In this document: positions 7,425 to 15,823 of the stretch, piece by piece
Layout: each line of letters opens with the position of its first letter
Numbering within the stretch: the first letter of the stretch is position 1
DNA from: a virus
Length of the DNA: 35,490 nt
Direction: 5' to 3' (one strand)
IMG/VR virus record: IMGVR_UViG_3300049847_000076
Location: 1 to 35,490 of that record
Position numbers and translations under genes: made by a program
The notes under the pieces: generated by a model
Seen by the model: the letters and a program-made list of their open reading frames with translations, nothing else
The model's database searches: none
Told to the model about the DNA's origin: nothing

Positions 7425-8054
7425 TTAGGAATAGGAGATTGAAGTTAGTACGCCAGATGTGTAGGTGAATGTTTTTGTTAGTGGAACTCCGGCAGGAACT
7501 AGTCCTGATAGAACTATGGTAGTTAATACTCCTGAAGTATAGTTGAATGTCTTAGTTATAGTTCCGCCAGGGACAGTATACACTATGGATGCAAGTATAT
7601 CTGAAGAATAACTCCATGCTCCGGCATATGCTTGTAAATTCTTGTTGATCGTTTCAAATGTACTTTGTTCTTCAGTCAGAGTTATTACTTCGGTCTGTCG
7701 CAGACCTAGGTTATTGTAGATAGACCAACCATTAGCACTTTCGTATTGAGCAGTACATCCTGGATCTATCGTTACCTTAAAAAATACTTTAGTTGTATCT
7801 TTTGCTAAAGTAAATATATGAACTACTGTATCCGCATTGTACAGTACAAACCGCATTACTCGTTTCTGAACAGACGCAGATCCAGTAAGTACTGATACAT
7901 TAGTAGTTCCTGTAGTAGCTCCTTCAGCCGAAGAAGCCATGTTATAAGTACCACCAGTAGCAGATACATAGCTTAGTGACCATAAAGGTTCAGTGGTTGT
8001 AGCTGCTGCATCGGTCTTTACATGGAAGTCTTGACCTGATTCGATTATTATCAT
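7425..8054 (-). CDS. Putative virion structural protein (209 aa)
   Basis: The N-terminal half (MIIIESGQDFHVKTDAAATTT, then a VMRFVLYNADTVVHIFTLAK strand pair and IDPGCTAQYESANGWSIY) resembles small phage proteins that display a beta-sandwich. The C-terminal half contains two copies of a short unit: TKTFNYTSGVLTTI and TKTFTYTSGVLTSI, each preceded by a GLVPAGVP or YTVPGGT segment. Such tandem beta-hairpin units are common in tail appendages. ATG overlaps the upstream poly-Ser gene stop by 4 bases (ATGA). The function is inferred from context only. Confidence 0.6.
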   Translation of the reverse strand: MIIIESGQDFHVKTDAAATTTEPLWSLSYVSATGGTYNMASSAEGATTGTTNVSVLTGSASVQKRVMRFVLYNADTVVHIFTLAKDTTKVFFKVTIDPGCTAQYESANGWSIYNNLGLRQTEVITLTEEQSTFETINKNLQAYAGAWSYSSDILASIVYTVPGGTITKTFNYTSGVLTTIVLSGLVPAGVPLTKTFTYTSGVLTSISYS

Positions 8055-8497
8055 AGTACTCTATCTGGGTTAAGGTCTATTGGATCGAAACCTAGGTTTA
8101 CTCTAAATGGTGAATCGCTAGGAGATTCTTCTGGATCTACGCAAGCTGGAGCAATGACTAACCAATCTCCAAAACCAGCATCCCATTGACACAAGCAAGT
8201 AGTTCTACAAGTCAATCCAAATTTCTTACAAGTACCTAAAGCTAGTTCTCCGTCATATGCTCCACTTCTTGGAGGAACTTCACAAGTACATCCTGTTAAA
8301 ACAACTGATGAAGACGAAGATGATGATGAGCTAGAGGAAGACGGTGTAGATGATGAAGACGAAGGACTAGATGAAGAGGATGATGGACTAGACGAACTTG
8401 ATGATGAACTTGAGGAAGATGATGAGGAAGATGATGAGGAAGATGATGAACTAGAGGAGGAGCTAGTACAACAGCATATTACCATAGGTAAGGACAT
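8051..8497 (-). CDS. Poly-serine linker protein with Cys-rich C-terminal domain
   Basis: A 148-aa protein with three parts. The first is a short N-terminus ending in CCCT (residues 8-11). The second is a tract at about residues 12-64 in which about 49 of 53 residues are Ser, broken only by Pro and one Thr. The third is an 84-aa Cys-rich domain with TGCTCEVPP, GTCKKFGLTCRTTCLCQ and PACVD. Ser codons are mixed between TCN and AGY, which argues for selection on the protein rather than simple DNA expansion. I recall similar Cys/poly-Ser proteins in planctomycete phage-like regions. The tract could be an O-glycosylated or flexible tether on the virion. The start uses AGGAAGTATACTATG. Confidence 0.8.
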   Translation of the reverse strand: MSLPMVICCCTSSSSSSSSSSSSSSSSSSSSSSSSSSPSSSSSSPSSSSSTPSSSSSSSSSSSSVVLTGCTCEVPPRSGAYDGELALGTCKKFGLTCRTTCLCQWDAGFGDWLVIAPACVDPEESPSDSPFRVNLGFDPIDLNPDRVL

Positions 8498-8515
8498 AGT
8501 ATACTTCCTATTGGT

Positions 8516-9865
8516 CTAAGGCATGCCAGCTAGTTCGCCATAGGATGGTGGTGGTGGTGGTGGATCTGGTGCTGCTGGAGTAGTTGATGGTGGACATACA
8601 TACTCTTGTTGTATTGCTATCCATCTATAATTTACACAATCCCATTTAACATAGACCATAGCTCCTGCTTGACCATAATTCCATTTGAACAGATTGATTA
8701 CGTATACTCCTTCAAATGCGTCATTATCTGGAACTAACCCATCTAGTCCATATGCTGGAACTACCCAGAAGCCTGACAGTATACCTTTGTACTCTTGGTA
8801 TAGATAGCCTATCCATTCTTTACATTGCCTATCTAACGGTTTAGTTATCGTTGGCTTCTTTAGGTAAGGATATGGTTCTCCAGACAGGAATGTTCTCGGT
8901 CCTGATCCTAGGTCTGCATACGATACTTTTGAGGTAGTAGGTTTAGCTGTTAGATCAAAGTTCTTATAAAACGGATAGGATATATAGTCTCCGCATATTC
9001 TGTCTGCTGCTTGGTAAAATGGTCTTAATCCTGCTGCTAATGAATTCAGTGCGGCGGCGTTTGTAACAAAGCCGTCTTGATCGTAGATAGCTGGAAAGTA
9101 CGGCATGTATACTTGAAGACTATCTCCTTCGTTACCAGCGTACCAGTCTCTATAGTCAAAGTCGTTGGGATATTGTTGACAACAATCTAGTATAGGATAT
9201 ATGGTCGTTATCGATGTGTACGGATCAGGAATTACTTGATTCTGTATATCCTCCATCTTGTTGAAATCATCTGAGGCAGGAACTATCAGACTGTATACTC
9301 TAGCTGTATTGCTTTGATATGTCCATACTAAACCGTAGGCAGAACACAATTTATCTACAGCTTCTACTACATTCATTCCTTGAATAAATACATCGTAAGG
9401 AGTTGCTGCTGGACCAAAGTACAATAGTCCAGGAATAATATCCTGTAGAATTTGTTGAAGGGTTAGTGGTGTATCATCTGGCGGAATGATAGCTGCTGTG
9501 TTAGCGAATTGTGTCCTTCGATTGATGACATTGTAATTGCGTTGGATTGTAGCTTCTGTCAGTCCGAACTTCTCTTCTCCTGTGTGAAGTATCCTAGTCT
9601 TTTTAGTTGCATTTGGATGTTCTATTTCGGTAACATCTATAATGTATATTTTGACTGAATATGCTACTCCAGGTATAGTTAGGTTTACTGTCTCTCCTGT
9701 TATATACTGAACATTGTCAGAGATAAAGTACCCTTCGCCATATCCGCCTATAAACTTAAATGTTTGCATGTTACATTTAGCTAGTAGGTCTGTAGATAGT
9801 CCTTTTCCTATGTAGTATTCGTGGTAAGGACTAGAGTCTTTTACTGGTTTACCATTTAGGAGCAT
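8516..9865 (-). CDS. Tail hub or baseplate-like structural protein
   Basis: A 449-aa protein. The N-terminal part contains MQTFKFIGGYGEGYFISDN and a TVNLTIPGVAYSVKIYIID strand pair. The centre holds LQQILQDIIPGLLYF, NVVEAVDKLCSAYGLVWTYQ and a DFNKMEDIQNQVIPDPYTSI segment. LCSAYGL-type helices followed by a strand occur in tail hub (gpD/gp27-like) proteins. The C-terminal 30 residues are Pro-rich, ending with a run of Pro and a short GELAGMP tail. ATG 9865 is preceded by the TATCTTCCAGGAA element at 9873-9885, whose AGGAA may serve as ribosome binding site. It lies directly upstream of the poly-Ser gene, so it may anchor that protein. The hub assignment is moderate. Confidence 0.55.
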   Translation of the reverse strand: MLLNGKPVKDSSPYHEYYIGKGLSTDLLAKCNMQTFKFIGGYGEGYFISDNVQYITGETVNLTIPGVAYSVKIYIIDVTEIEHPNATKKTRILHTGEEKFGLTEATIQRNYNVINRRTQFANTAAIIPPDDTPLTLQQILQDIIPGLLYFGPAATPYDVFIQGMNVVEAVDKLCSAYGLVWTYQSNTARVYSLIVPASDDFNKMEDIQNQVIPDPYTSITTIYPILDCCQQYPNDFDYRDWYAGNEGDSLQVYMPYFPAIYDQDGFVTNAAALNSLAAGLRPFYQAADRICGDYISYPFYKNFDLTAKPTTSKVSYADLGSGPRTFLSGEPYPYLKKPTITKPLDRQCKEWIGYLYQEYKGILSGFWVVPAYGLDGLVPDNDAFEGVYVINLFKWNYGQAGAMVYVKWDCVNYRWIAIQQEYVCPPSTTPAAPDPPPPPPSYGELAGMP

Positions 9866-9950
9866 CGCTATATTCCTGGAAGATAGGGTTGTCCTCTAGG
9901 GAGAGGATGAATTAAAGGGACCATGAATCAGTTCGATTGCGTTAGTCCCA

Positions 9951-9986
9951 GTAAGGCATAAGCATCATGCTATTCCTTTGCCTTAC
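9951..9986 (-). promoter_or_regulatory. Nested stem-loop in the portal-hub intergenic gap
   Basis: GTAAGGC (9951-9957) pairs with GCCTTAC (9980-9986), enclosing a second dyad AGCATCATGCT (9961-9971). No U-run follows on the leftward strand, so it is not a standard terminator. It could be an mRNA stability or processing element. The rest of the 176-bp gap holds an AGTATACT copy (10013) and a TATCTTCCAGGA copy (9873); no convincing gene was seen. Confidence 0.4.
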
Positions 9987-10041
9987 ATATTTGGAGTATA
10001 TTGTTCTCGGTAAGTATACTCATATTTCTCTGTAGGTATAC

Positions 10042-11322
10042 CTAGACTTTGACTGGGGCAGGTTTAGGGGGAGTTGCTTTCTTAGCTGTCTCTAGTTTCT
10101 CTGCCTGAGGAGTTCCAGCATTGTCAAAGGATTTGGGAACTATGCGTTTGATTTCATAGTCGTCTGTGAACTTGTTGTATGGCAGGAGTATTAGATCCAA
10201 GATCTGCTGTCGAAAATCGGTAATGAGATCTGATCCAATTGGAGTCAATGATGCAATGAATGCCATCAGAGGAACCATTCGTCCTGTAGCTGATCCTAAT
10301 CCAGAGGTCTTCGATTGAACTACTTCAGGAGGTATACCTAATCCTTCTAGTTCTTCATCTGCTAGTCGTTGTAGGTACTCTACCATTCCTTGAGGAGTTA
10401 TATTTGCTTTAGGAGGAACATATTCCCAATCTCTCTTGCCGTCTAATCCTTTCTTCGCAGGGAATATGGACGTAGAACCTGATCGTTTGGCTTCCATCAT
10501 TTCGACTGCTAAGTGCTCGTTATTGTACGGTACTCCATTCTCATCTGTGAATGATCCTTCAGGATAGTATAGCTCTCCTCCATCGTATGCATTTTTGAAG
10601 AACCATGTTCGGCGGATATCTCTAGCTCCCCCCATCATCCAGGTTTCGTGCCAGGGAACATGTGCTCCTCTAAGCCGAGATAGACCGTAGAAATAGTCAT
10701 GCTCTCGTTTATGTAAATGCCAGAATCCCTTACCTAGAGGGATAAAGCCATTGCGATCATTGTTACGAACAAAACCTATAACTCCATTGTTCTTAACTAG
10801 TGGCTGAAGTGCCATAGCTTTGTACGGATGTAGGTTATCGAAGATCAGTTGCCCATCTTTAGTTAGCTTGTACTTGACTTCTGATCCAGAGAATCCCCAT
10901 TCGATAGCTTGCATCGCTTTGAAGATACCTACTTCCCAGAAGCGATTGAGTTGCTTGATGATGAACTCTTCTTGCTTCTTGTTCTTGCAGAATACCGCAT
11001 AAGGGAAGTGATAGTCTAATTCAATGATAGCCTGAGATATATCGGGAGACTTAGACTCTTCTTCGCTAAAGAATTTGGTGTATGTAGCTATCGGTCCTTT
11101 GATGAGCGATAGACCAAACTCGATTCTAGGATCTCTTAGCATTGTCGATATAGTCATCATCGAGAATACTGGATGATGATGGGCGTATCGAGAATCGACT
11201 AGTTGATACTGTCTCTGTATCGGTGCTTGGCTCTTAAGATGACCGAGCATGTAGTTCAAATCAATTTTCGACGTAGGAGTCGATTTCTTCATTTCATCGA
11301 GCATGGGTTCCGCCCCTCCCAT
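10042..11322 (-). CDS. Portal protein (DUF935/Mu gp29-like)
   Basis: The portal forms the dodecameric ring at the capsid vertex through which DNA is packaged and ejected. The 426-aa product shows the Mu gp29/DUF935-type layout: MLRDPRIEFGLSLIKGPIA near residue 60, a KAMQAIEWGFSGSEVKYKL helix-strand unit, LHPYKAMAL, FWHLHKREHDYFYGLSRLRG, and a C-terminal LADEELEGLGIPPEVVQ helix before a Pro/Lys-rich tail. M1 at 11322 sits right against CCAGGA, so translation may instead begin at ATG 11304, which has GGAGGGG about 8 bases upstream. Placement downstream of the tail genes, instead of beside terL, is unlike lambda order. Confidence 0.8.
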   Translation of the reverse strand: MGGAEPMLDEMKKSTPTSKIDLNYMLGHLKSQAPIQRQYQLVDSRYAHHHPVFSMMTISTMLRDPRIEFGLSLIKGPIATYTKFFSEEESKSPDISQAIIELDYHFPYAVFCKNKKQEEFIIKQLNRFWEVGIFKAMQAIEWGFSGSEVKYKLTKDGQLIFDNLHPYKAMALQPLVKNNGVIGFVRNNDRNGFIPLGKGFWHLHKREHDYFYGLSRLRGAHVPWHETWMMGGARDIRRTWFFKNAYDGGELYYPEGSFTDENGVPYNNEHLAVEMMEAKRSGSTSIFPAKKGLDGKRDWEYVPPKANITPQGMVEYLQRLADEELEGLGIPPEVVQSKTSGLGSATGRMVPLMAFIASLTPIGSDLITDFRQQILDLILLPYNKFTDDYEIKRIVPKSFDNAGTPQAEKLETAKKATPPKPAPVKV

Positions 11323-11406
11323 TCCTGGAAGATAGAGTGCATGTTATTGGGATGCTGAGTATCTCGTTAGTGGACGAGATAGTATACTTAAGTGCGAATT
11401 AGAATA

Positions 11407-11678
11407 CTAGGTGGCTAGTTGTTGCCTAGTAGGTTCTGGCATGGTATTGAGGGCCATTTGGACTTTAGCTTGTAGAGCTAGTTCTTTATCTTCTGTGGCT
11501 TGTAGGGTAAGTTGGTATGCTGCTTCGGGAGATAGAGGAACTTTTCTATTTCGTTCCTCTATCTCTTCGATAGCCTTTATCGTAGGATCTATGTAGTGGA
11601 GGAGGAAGAGGTCTCGCTCGGTGAGTCCTGAGTAGCCATAGCGTCTGATGGTTCTGGCTCTGGGTATAATTTTTTTTT
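11407..11678 (-). CDS. -1 frameshift extension of the tail-chaperone candidate
   Basis: Reading frame -1 relative to 11589-11933 stays open from the A9 run to TAG at 11409-11407. Decoding with slippage on A AAA AAA gives a 175-aa fusion: 88 residues of the zero frame plus 87 new ones. The extension includes YGYSGLTERDLFLLHYI, IKAIEEIEERNRKVPLSP and a Glu/Ala/Gln-rich C-terminal helix, a plausible protein with codon use like its neighbours. It has no suitable start codon near its 5' end, so frameshifting is the natural way to make it. This matches the lambda G/GT mechanism for tail assembly chaperones. Experimental slippage is unproven. Confidence 0.6.
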
Positions 11679-11933
11679 GACATCTTGCATTACTTTATGA
11701 GTTAAGTCCCATATAGATCCTGCTGCTGTCTTTGATACTTTCCGTTTGTACTTCTTTTGGAATGCTCTAGCGATCTCTTCTTCTATGGAAGAGTCTTCAG
11801 GAACATTTCCTATTCTGATAGAATCTATCATGTTGGCTACGTCAATAGCGTCAACTATGATAGGTTCTTGTCCATCAGGGAATTTGAATCGAATTTGGGT
11901 TTCTTCTGCTGATGGGAGAAAACAGTCTAACAT
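11589..11933 (-). CDS. Putative tail assembly chaperone (gpG-like), frameshift-capable
   Basis: A 114-aa zero-frame product. The N-terminal half is a beta-rich IRFKFPDGQEPIIVDAID domain; the second half is helical (EEEIARAFQKKYKRKV, SIWDLTHKVMQDVKKK), then a low-complexity tail that ends in Ser/Thr. The length and a poly-A slippery site two-thirds of the way in are typical of short tail chaperones made in short and long forms. AAGGATC precedes ATG 11933. Position is unusual: the gene follows the tape measure and a minor tail gene instead of preceding the tape measure. The function is inferred from the frameshift architecture and tail context. Confidence 0.65.
   Translation of the reverse strand: MLDCFLPSAEETQIRFKFPDGQEPIIVDAIDVANMIDSIRIGNVPEDSSIEEEIARAFQKKYKRKVSKTAAGSIWDLTHKVMQDVKKKLYPEPEPSDAMATQDSPSETSSSSTT
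11670..11678 (-). promoter_or_regulatory. Slippery A9 sequence for -1 ribosomal frameshifting
   Basis: Nine consecutive A on the coding strand are read in the zero frame as AAA AAA AAA (Lys 86-88). The last seven provide a perfect A AAA AAA heptamer. It is the longest A run I noticed inside a leftward gene, and the -1 frame downstream is open for 87 codons. Transcriptional slippage on A9 is an alternative that would give the same fusion. Confidence 0.6.
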
Positions 11934-12006
11934 GGTCTGATCCTTAGGGAAGGAGTATAGGATAGTATACTAGTAAATGGTACTGATGCAAGTGGGAATA
12001 GGTAAA

Positions 12007-12051
12007 GGGTAAGTGTGGGAACGGGAGAATGGGGTAGGGAAGGGGGATGGG
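12007..12051 (+). other. G-quadruplex-prone G-rich tract
   Basis: On the + strand seven GGG or longer runs lie within 45 bases (12007, 12017, 12023, 12031, 12037, 12042, 12049), which meets the usual four-run quadruplex pattern. It occupies the gap between the chaperone candidate and the large minor tail gene, ending at that gene's stop codon. The leftward transcript would carry the C-rich complement, so a fold would form in DNA rather than in mRNA. The rest of the gap holds AGTATACT at 11964. Confidence 0.5.
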
Positions 12052-13989
12052 TTAGGAGTAGTATCCTGGATGGCCGGTACTCTTCATGGTAGCCATGATA
12101 TCTTCAGATCTGATGTTGGACGATACGTTGTAGAGAATGTCCCACATAGCTAAGTATACTGGGGTAGTATCTGATTGAGCTATTTGTTTGTGGGATATAC
12201 GAGCTACGTCTGTTCGTTCTACAGGATTGCCTGCTACTGAGGTAAGTACTGGAATAGGAATTCTATGTCCTGCTCTAATAGCAAATCCTTTCATTCTTAT
12301 TTTGAATGTGGATATACCTCTAGAAACTGTTTCTGGTTGATAGTATCCAGAATCTATGTTTGATGTTTCGTTATCTATCTGAAATCCTATTGTTCCTCTT
12401 CCTACTCCTCCATCTGCATTATTGTTTCGATAGTAGGCGTTCGGTACAGGCTGTAGGTAGGAAGCCTGCATGTTATCGTTTGTTTGGATAAGCTCAAAGC
12501 TATTGTCGTAATGAACCCATGAGTAGTTGGGATCTACTCCTACTGATGGAGCGTAAGAGCTAGGTTCATTTTGTTTTATGGTTTCTCCTGCTGTCGCGTT
12601 TCCTGGAGAAGAGCCAGGGGAGACTGGTAATGTTAGATCTGGATCATTTTCTAGAGCTAGTAGTTTGGATGGTGTGATTACTGGTGCTTTAGGAAATTGC
12701 TCATATCCAAGTACGCATTGCGAATAAGATATAGGAGCTTCATACTGATAGCCCATAAGTCCGTTAGTAGCTGAAATGTCTACAGCATCCCAAATAAACC
12801 ATTGATTGGATAATGGAACTGCTGCTGAAGTTGCTTCTACTAATCCTGTTGTTGCATTAGGTCTGTAGCCACTATTGACTCTTGAGAGTACTAATGACTT
12901 ACTCATTAGACTTTCTAGTGAGGTAGTTATTAGATATTCAAAGTCAAAGGATATACTTCTAGTGTATATCGGATTGGTTATATGCATTTTGAGGAGTAGA
13001 TACTTGTTCTTAGTTGCTGCTGCATCTGCATTCTGGTTTCCAGGTTTTAGGGCATCTAAGGCAGCGGCTTTATCTAGTTGTTCTAGATTTCTAAGTCGTT
13101 CCTTTAAGATCTTCTTGAATATGACCCACGCCCATCCTTTATGAATACGAGGAGGTAATGTAATCTTTGCAGATATCTTACGGTTCCATTTATAGAAGCC
13201 ATCACCCAGCAAAGCAGATGACATATCGTCTGTGCATTCAACATTCTTAGTGAATGGATGGAACGCACTGTCGCTAGGAATTTCAGTATACGTAGCTTCA
13301 AAGATTGCTGTTCTTCTGTCTGTTGACAGTTTGGTAGACTTCTCTTGACGCATTCCTTGGAAGGATGCTCCTGCTTGAATACTGAATGAGTTCATCAAGT
13401 TGTTGAATGGATTTAGGTCTGTGATTATCGATGCTGCTTCATAGGTGACTCGTTGTACAAAGGATACATTTCCTTCATGGTCAACGTCCATATTTAGTTC
13501 GCTGACGAATTGAACTAGGTTCTTTAATGATCCTGTAGCACAATGGCTTATGCATGATGTAACAGTCCATTCAATATCTATTGCGTTGTTAGTTACTGCT
13601 GGCGTAACTGATAGAGATACTGGAAGCGGTCCTAGTGTGAGATCTGGTGTAAAGTCTGTTCCTGCTACTCCTACATTTCCATTGATCGTTGGTGTAGTTC
13701 CTAGTCCTGTAGGGTATATCTTTAGTTGCAATCTTGGTGTGCTTAATATCTTCTTGATACGATTTATCTCGTTCTCGATATCTCCTAGAACAGATACGGC
13801 GGAATAGATAGTAACAGCTATTGATATTTCGTACTGGTAATATTTTACTTGATAGCCATCGTCTCCATAGATTGGAGTAATGGTTAGTTTAGGTTTACCA
13901 GTGTACGGAATAACTACGTTAGCTGTAGTGTCTGGTACGCTATCTTGTGCTGATGGTCCGTAGACTATGTGTTGGTAGCATACTGTCAT
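12052..13989 (-). CDS. Large minor tail protein (645 aa)
   Basis: A 645-aa beta-rich protein next to the tape measure, so probably a distal tail, hub or baseplate component. It begins MTVCYQHIVYGPSAQDSVP. LSVTPAVTNNAIDIEWTVTS and FVQRVTYEAASIITDLNPF follow, and a charged helix FKKILKERLRNLEQLDKAAALDAL sits at about residues 290-315. A late domain has GVGRGTIGFQID and FKIRMKGFAIRAGHRIPIP, which read like beta-sandwich strands. I do not recognise a named family. TGGAATG precedes ATG 13989. AGTATACT at 12153 lies inside the gene. Confidence 0.65.
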   Translation of the reverse strand: MTVCYQHIVYGPSAQDSVPDTTANVVIPYTGKPKLTITPIYGDDGYQVKYYQYEISIAVTIYSAVSVLGDIENEINRIKKILSTPRLQLKIYPTGLGTTPTINGNVGVAGTDFTPDLTLGPLPVSLSVTPAVTNNAIDIEWTVTSCISHCATGSLKNLVQFVSELNMDVDHEGNVSFVQRVTYEAASIITDLNPFNNLMNSFSIQAGASFQGMRQEKSTKLSTDRRTAIFEATYTEIPSDSAFHPFTKNVECTDDMSSALLGDGFYKWNRKISAKITLPPRIHKGWAWVIFKKILKERLRNLEQLDKAAALDALKPGNQNADAAATKNKYLLLKMHITNPIYTRSISFDFEYLITTSLESLMSKSLVLSRVNSGYRPNATTGLVEATSAAVPLSNQWFIWDAVDISATNGLMGYQYEAPISYSQCVLGYEQFPKAPVITPSKLLALENDPDLTLPVSPGSSPGNATAGETIKQNEPSSYAPSVGVDPNYSWVHYDNSFELIQTNDNMQASYLQPVPNAYYRNNNADGGVGRGTIGFQIDNETSNIDSGYYQPETVSRGISTFKIRMKGFAIRAGHRIPIPVLTSVAGNPVERTDVARISHKQIAQSDTTPVYLAMWDILYNVSSNIRSEDIMATMKSTGHPGYYS

Positions 13990-14034
13990 GTTACATTCCA
14001 GAGTTAGGGTACTGATATACTATTCGAGGAGAGT

Positions 14035-14083
14035 AGTATACTCTTGAGTATTCTTTCAGAATTCTAGAAGAACGAAGTATACT
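14035..14083. repeat. Iterated AGWATWCT palindrome array, copy E1
   Basis: AGTATACT, AGTATTCT, AGAATTCT and AGTATACT are spaced about one helical turn apart in the gap between tape measure and minor tail genes. The sequence is nearly identical to 20936-20984. The last palindrome overlaps the tape measure stop codon. It may act as an operator cluster or a hairpin. Confidence 0.75.
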
Positions 14084-15752
14084 AGGGAACTAGGTTAGGC
14101 ATATTATTTCTGAATGCCTTTTTAGGTAGATCTTTGAAGTTGTTAGGATCTAGGAAGTCGCTAACTTGCTTTAGTACTGCATCTGTTAGGGCGTTCTGTG
14201 GAGCAGTGTTCTTAGCAATCTGTTCTAGTACTGCTGCAATAGCTTGACCCCAAGGACCAATAGCCTTTAGACTATTGAGAAACATAGGCCATGATCTATC
14301 TATAGCGTAACTAGCTACTTGTATGTGTTGAGCGATAAGACCTAAAGCAGCTAGTATAGCTGGTCCTAAGTGTTGTAGTGCTTCTGATTTGAATTCGTTC
14401 CAAGCTAGATCTAACTCTGTGAATGCCATAGTTAGTTGTGCTTTAATAGGATCATTCTTCTGAGCAATGTCTATTGATTGCATTAGCTTTCGAATGTCTC
14501 CTTCTACTGACGCTTGTAATGTTATTGGAGAGAATCCAATGTCCTTGCTGACTGCTTCTCTAATGTCTTCAGTTAGTGCTAATAAAGTATCAAAGCCTGT
14601 TACAGCTATTGTGGATATTGGATTGATACCTAACGGATCTGCTGCTCTAGATGTCAGGTGGGCTGTCTGACTCAGGAAGTCTGTAGCTTTTCCAGTTAAT
14701 GCAGATTTACCAATATCGGTAAGTACTTTGCCTGCTCCTTCAATTCCTTGATTGAGCGACTGAAGTCCTGTAATTCCTCCGGCTATTGCCATCCCTACAG
14801 CACCAAACTTCTCCATGAAAGATGCTTGAACTAGAGGAATAGCTGGTTTTAATAGATCTGGAGCTAATCCTAATTCTTCTGGCTTGTTCTGCGATAGTAA
14901 CTGCTCATTAAAAGCTCTATGTCTAGGATTTATGTTAGGGTCTTCTAGCTCTTCAAGTAGTTTACTCCTGTACGCATCTGTGAACTCTCCTTTGAATCCG
15001 CTCTTGGAAGTGACTACAGCTTTAGTAAATACTCCGTTCTTTGCTTTGTAGCCGTTACGAGCTAGTATTTCTTCGTTAAATGCTCTGTGACGAGGATCTA
15101 TGTTGGGATCTTTGAGTTCTTCGAGTAGCTTGTTTTGATACTCTTCTGTGAAAGCTCCTGAGAAGCCTTTACGAGAAGTATCTGCCCTACTCTCTGCTCT
15201 TGACTTAACTGCGTCAGAGAATATAGATTCTCGGTCAACAGACATACCAGAGATTTCATCTTCTCTAGCTCTTCGTCTCTCTACTTGGTCTGCTTCGAGA
15301 GCTTGCTGATATGCGGCATAGTTAGCATTGTATGCTTCTTCTGCTTTTATGTCTATCTGTTCTTTAGGACGGATGGAGAACTGATCTACCATAGAGGCAG
15401 CAACATATCCAGCGAATCCTAAAGAGGATGCTATGGAATATGCTTGTATTCGTTGAGATACTGCTGAAGAACGAATACTAATTCGTCTGTCTGCTGCTGC
15501 TCTCTTATCTAGTTTCGATTGTATGCGTCGTTGTCGAGTCTCATCTTGATGTTCTCTCTTAAGAACTAGCCTCTGTCTCTTCTGTTCATCAGCTAGCTTC
15601 TTCTGTTCGTCCTTTACCTTAGCAGCAACTATCTTATCAATATCTTCTACAGGAATCTTTTTCTTGAATGATGATAGATCAGTATTGGTAGTAATATCCG
15701 GCAAGTCATCTGGTTCATTATCGTCGCCGGTATCTAGTTCTGCATCTATCAT
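14082..15752 (-). CDS. Tape measure-like tail protein
   Basis: A 556-aa protein. The N-terminal 110 residues are charged coiled coil (VAAKVKDEQKKLADEQKRQ region), followed by an Ala-rich hydrophobic segment near SIASSLGFAGYVAASM. Two tandem units occur at about residues 195-300; each has FTEEYQNKLLEEL or FTDAYRSKLLEEL followed by DPNIDPRHRAFNE or DPNINPRHRAFNE. The C-terminal half has hydrophobic helices, AVGMAIAGGITGLQSLNQG and ILAALGLIAQHIQ. Coiled coil plus hydrophobic helices between tail tube and minor tail genes fits a tape measure. At about 0.15 nm per residue it would predict a tail near 80 nm. AAGGAATG precedes ATG 15752. Confidence 0.7.
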   Translation of the reverse strand: MIDAELDTGDDNEPDDLPDITTNTDLSSFKKKIPVEDIDKIVAAKVKDEQKKLADEQKRQRLVLKREHQDETRQRRIQSKLDKRAAADRRISIRSSAVSQRIQAYSIASSLGFAGYVAASMVDQFSIRPKEQIDIKAEEAYNANYAAYQQALEADQVERRRAREDEISGMSVDRESIFSDAVKSRAESRADTSRKGFSGAFTEEYQNKLLEELKDPNIDPRHRAFNEEILARNGYKAKNGVFTKAVVTSKSGFKGEFTDAYRSKLLEELEDPNINPRHRAFNEQLLSQNKPEELGLAPDLLKPAIPLVQASFMEKFGAVGMAIAGGITGLQSLNQGIEGAGKVLTDIGKSALTGKATDFLSQTAHLTSRAADPLGINPISTIAVTGFDTLLALTEDIREAVSKDIGFSPITLQASVEGDIRKLMQSIDIAQKNDPIKAQLTMAFTELDLAWNEFKSEALQHLGPAILAALGLIAQHIQVASYAIDRSWPMFLNSLKAIGPWGQAIAAVLEQIAKNTAPQNALTDAVLKQVSDFLDPNNFKDLPKKAFRNNMPNLVP

Positions 15753-15823
15753 AGTTCATTCCTTGTAGTTAGTATACTTCATTAAGGTAGTTAGGGAACG
15801 AAGTATCCTGTGTAAGTATACTA

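Noticed and set aside
8308-8458. Minisatellite or simple repeat DNA
   Set aside because: It is the poly-Ser codon tract; mixed Ser codons show protein-level selection rather than a DNA repeat.
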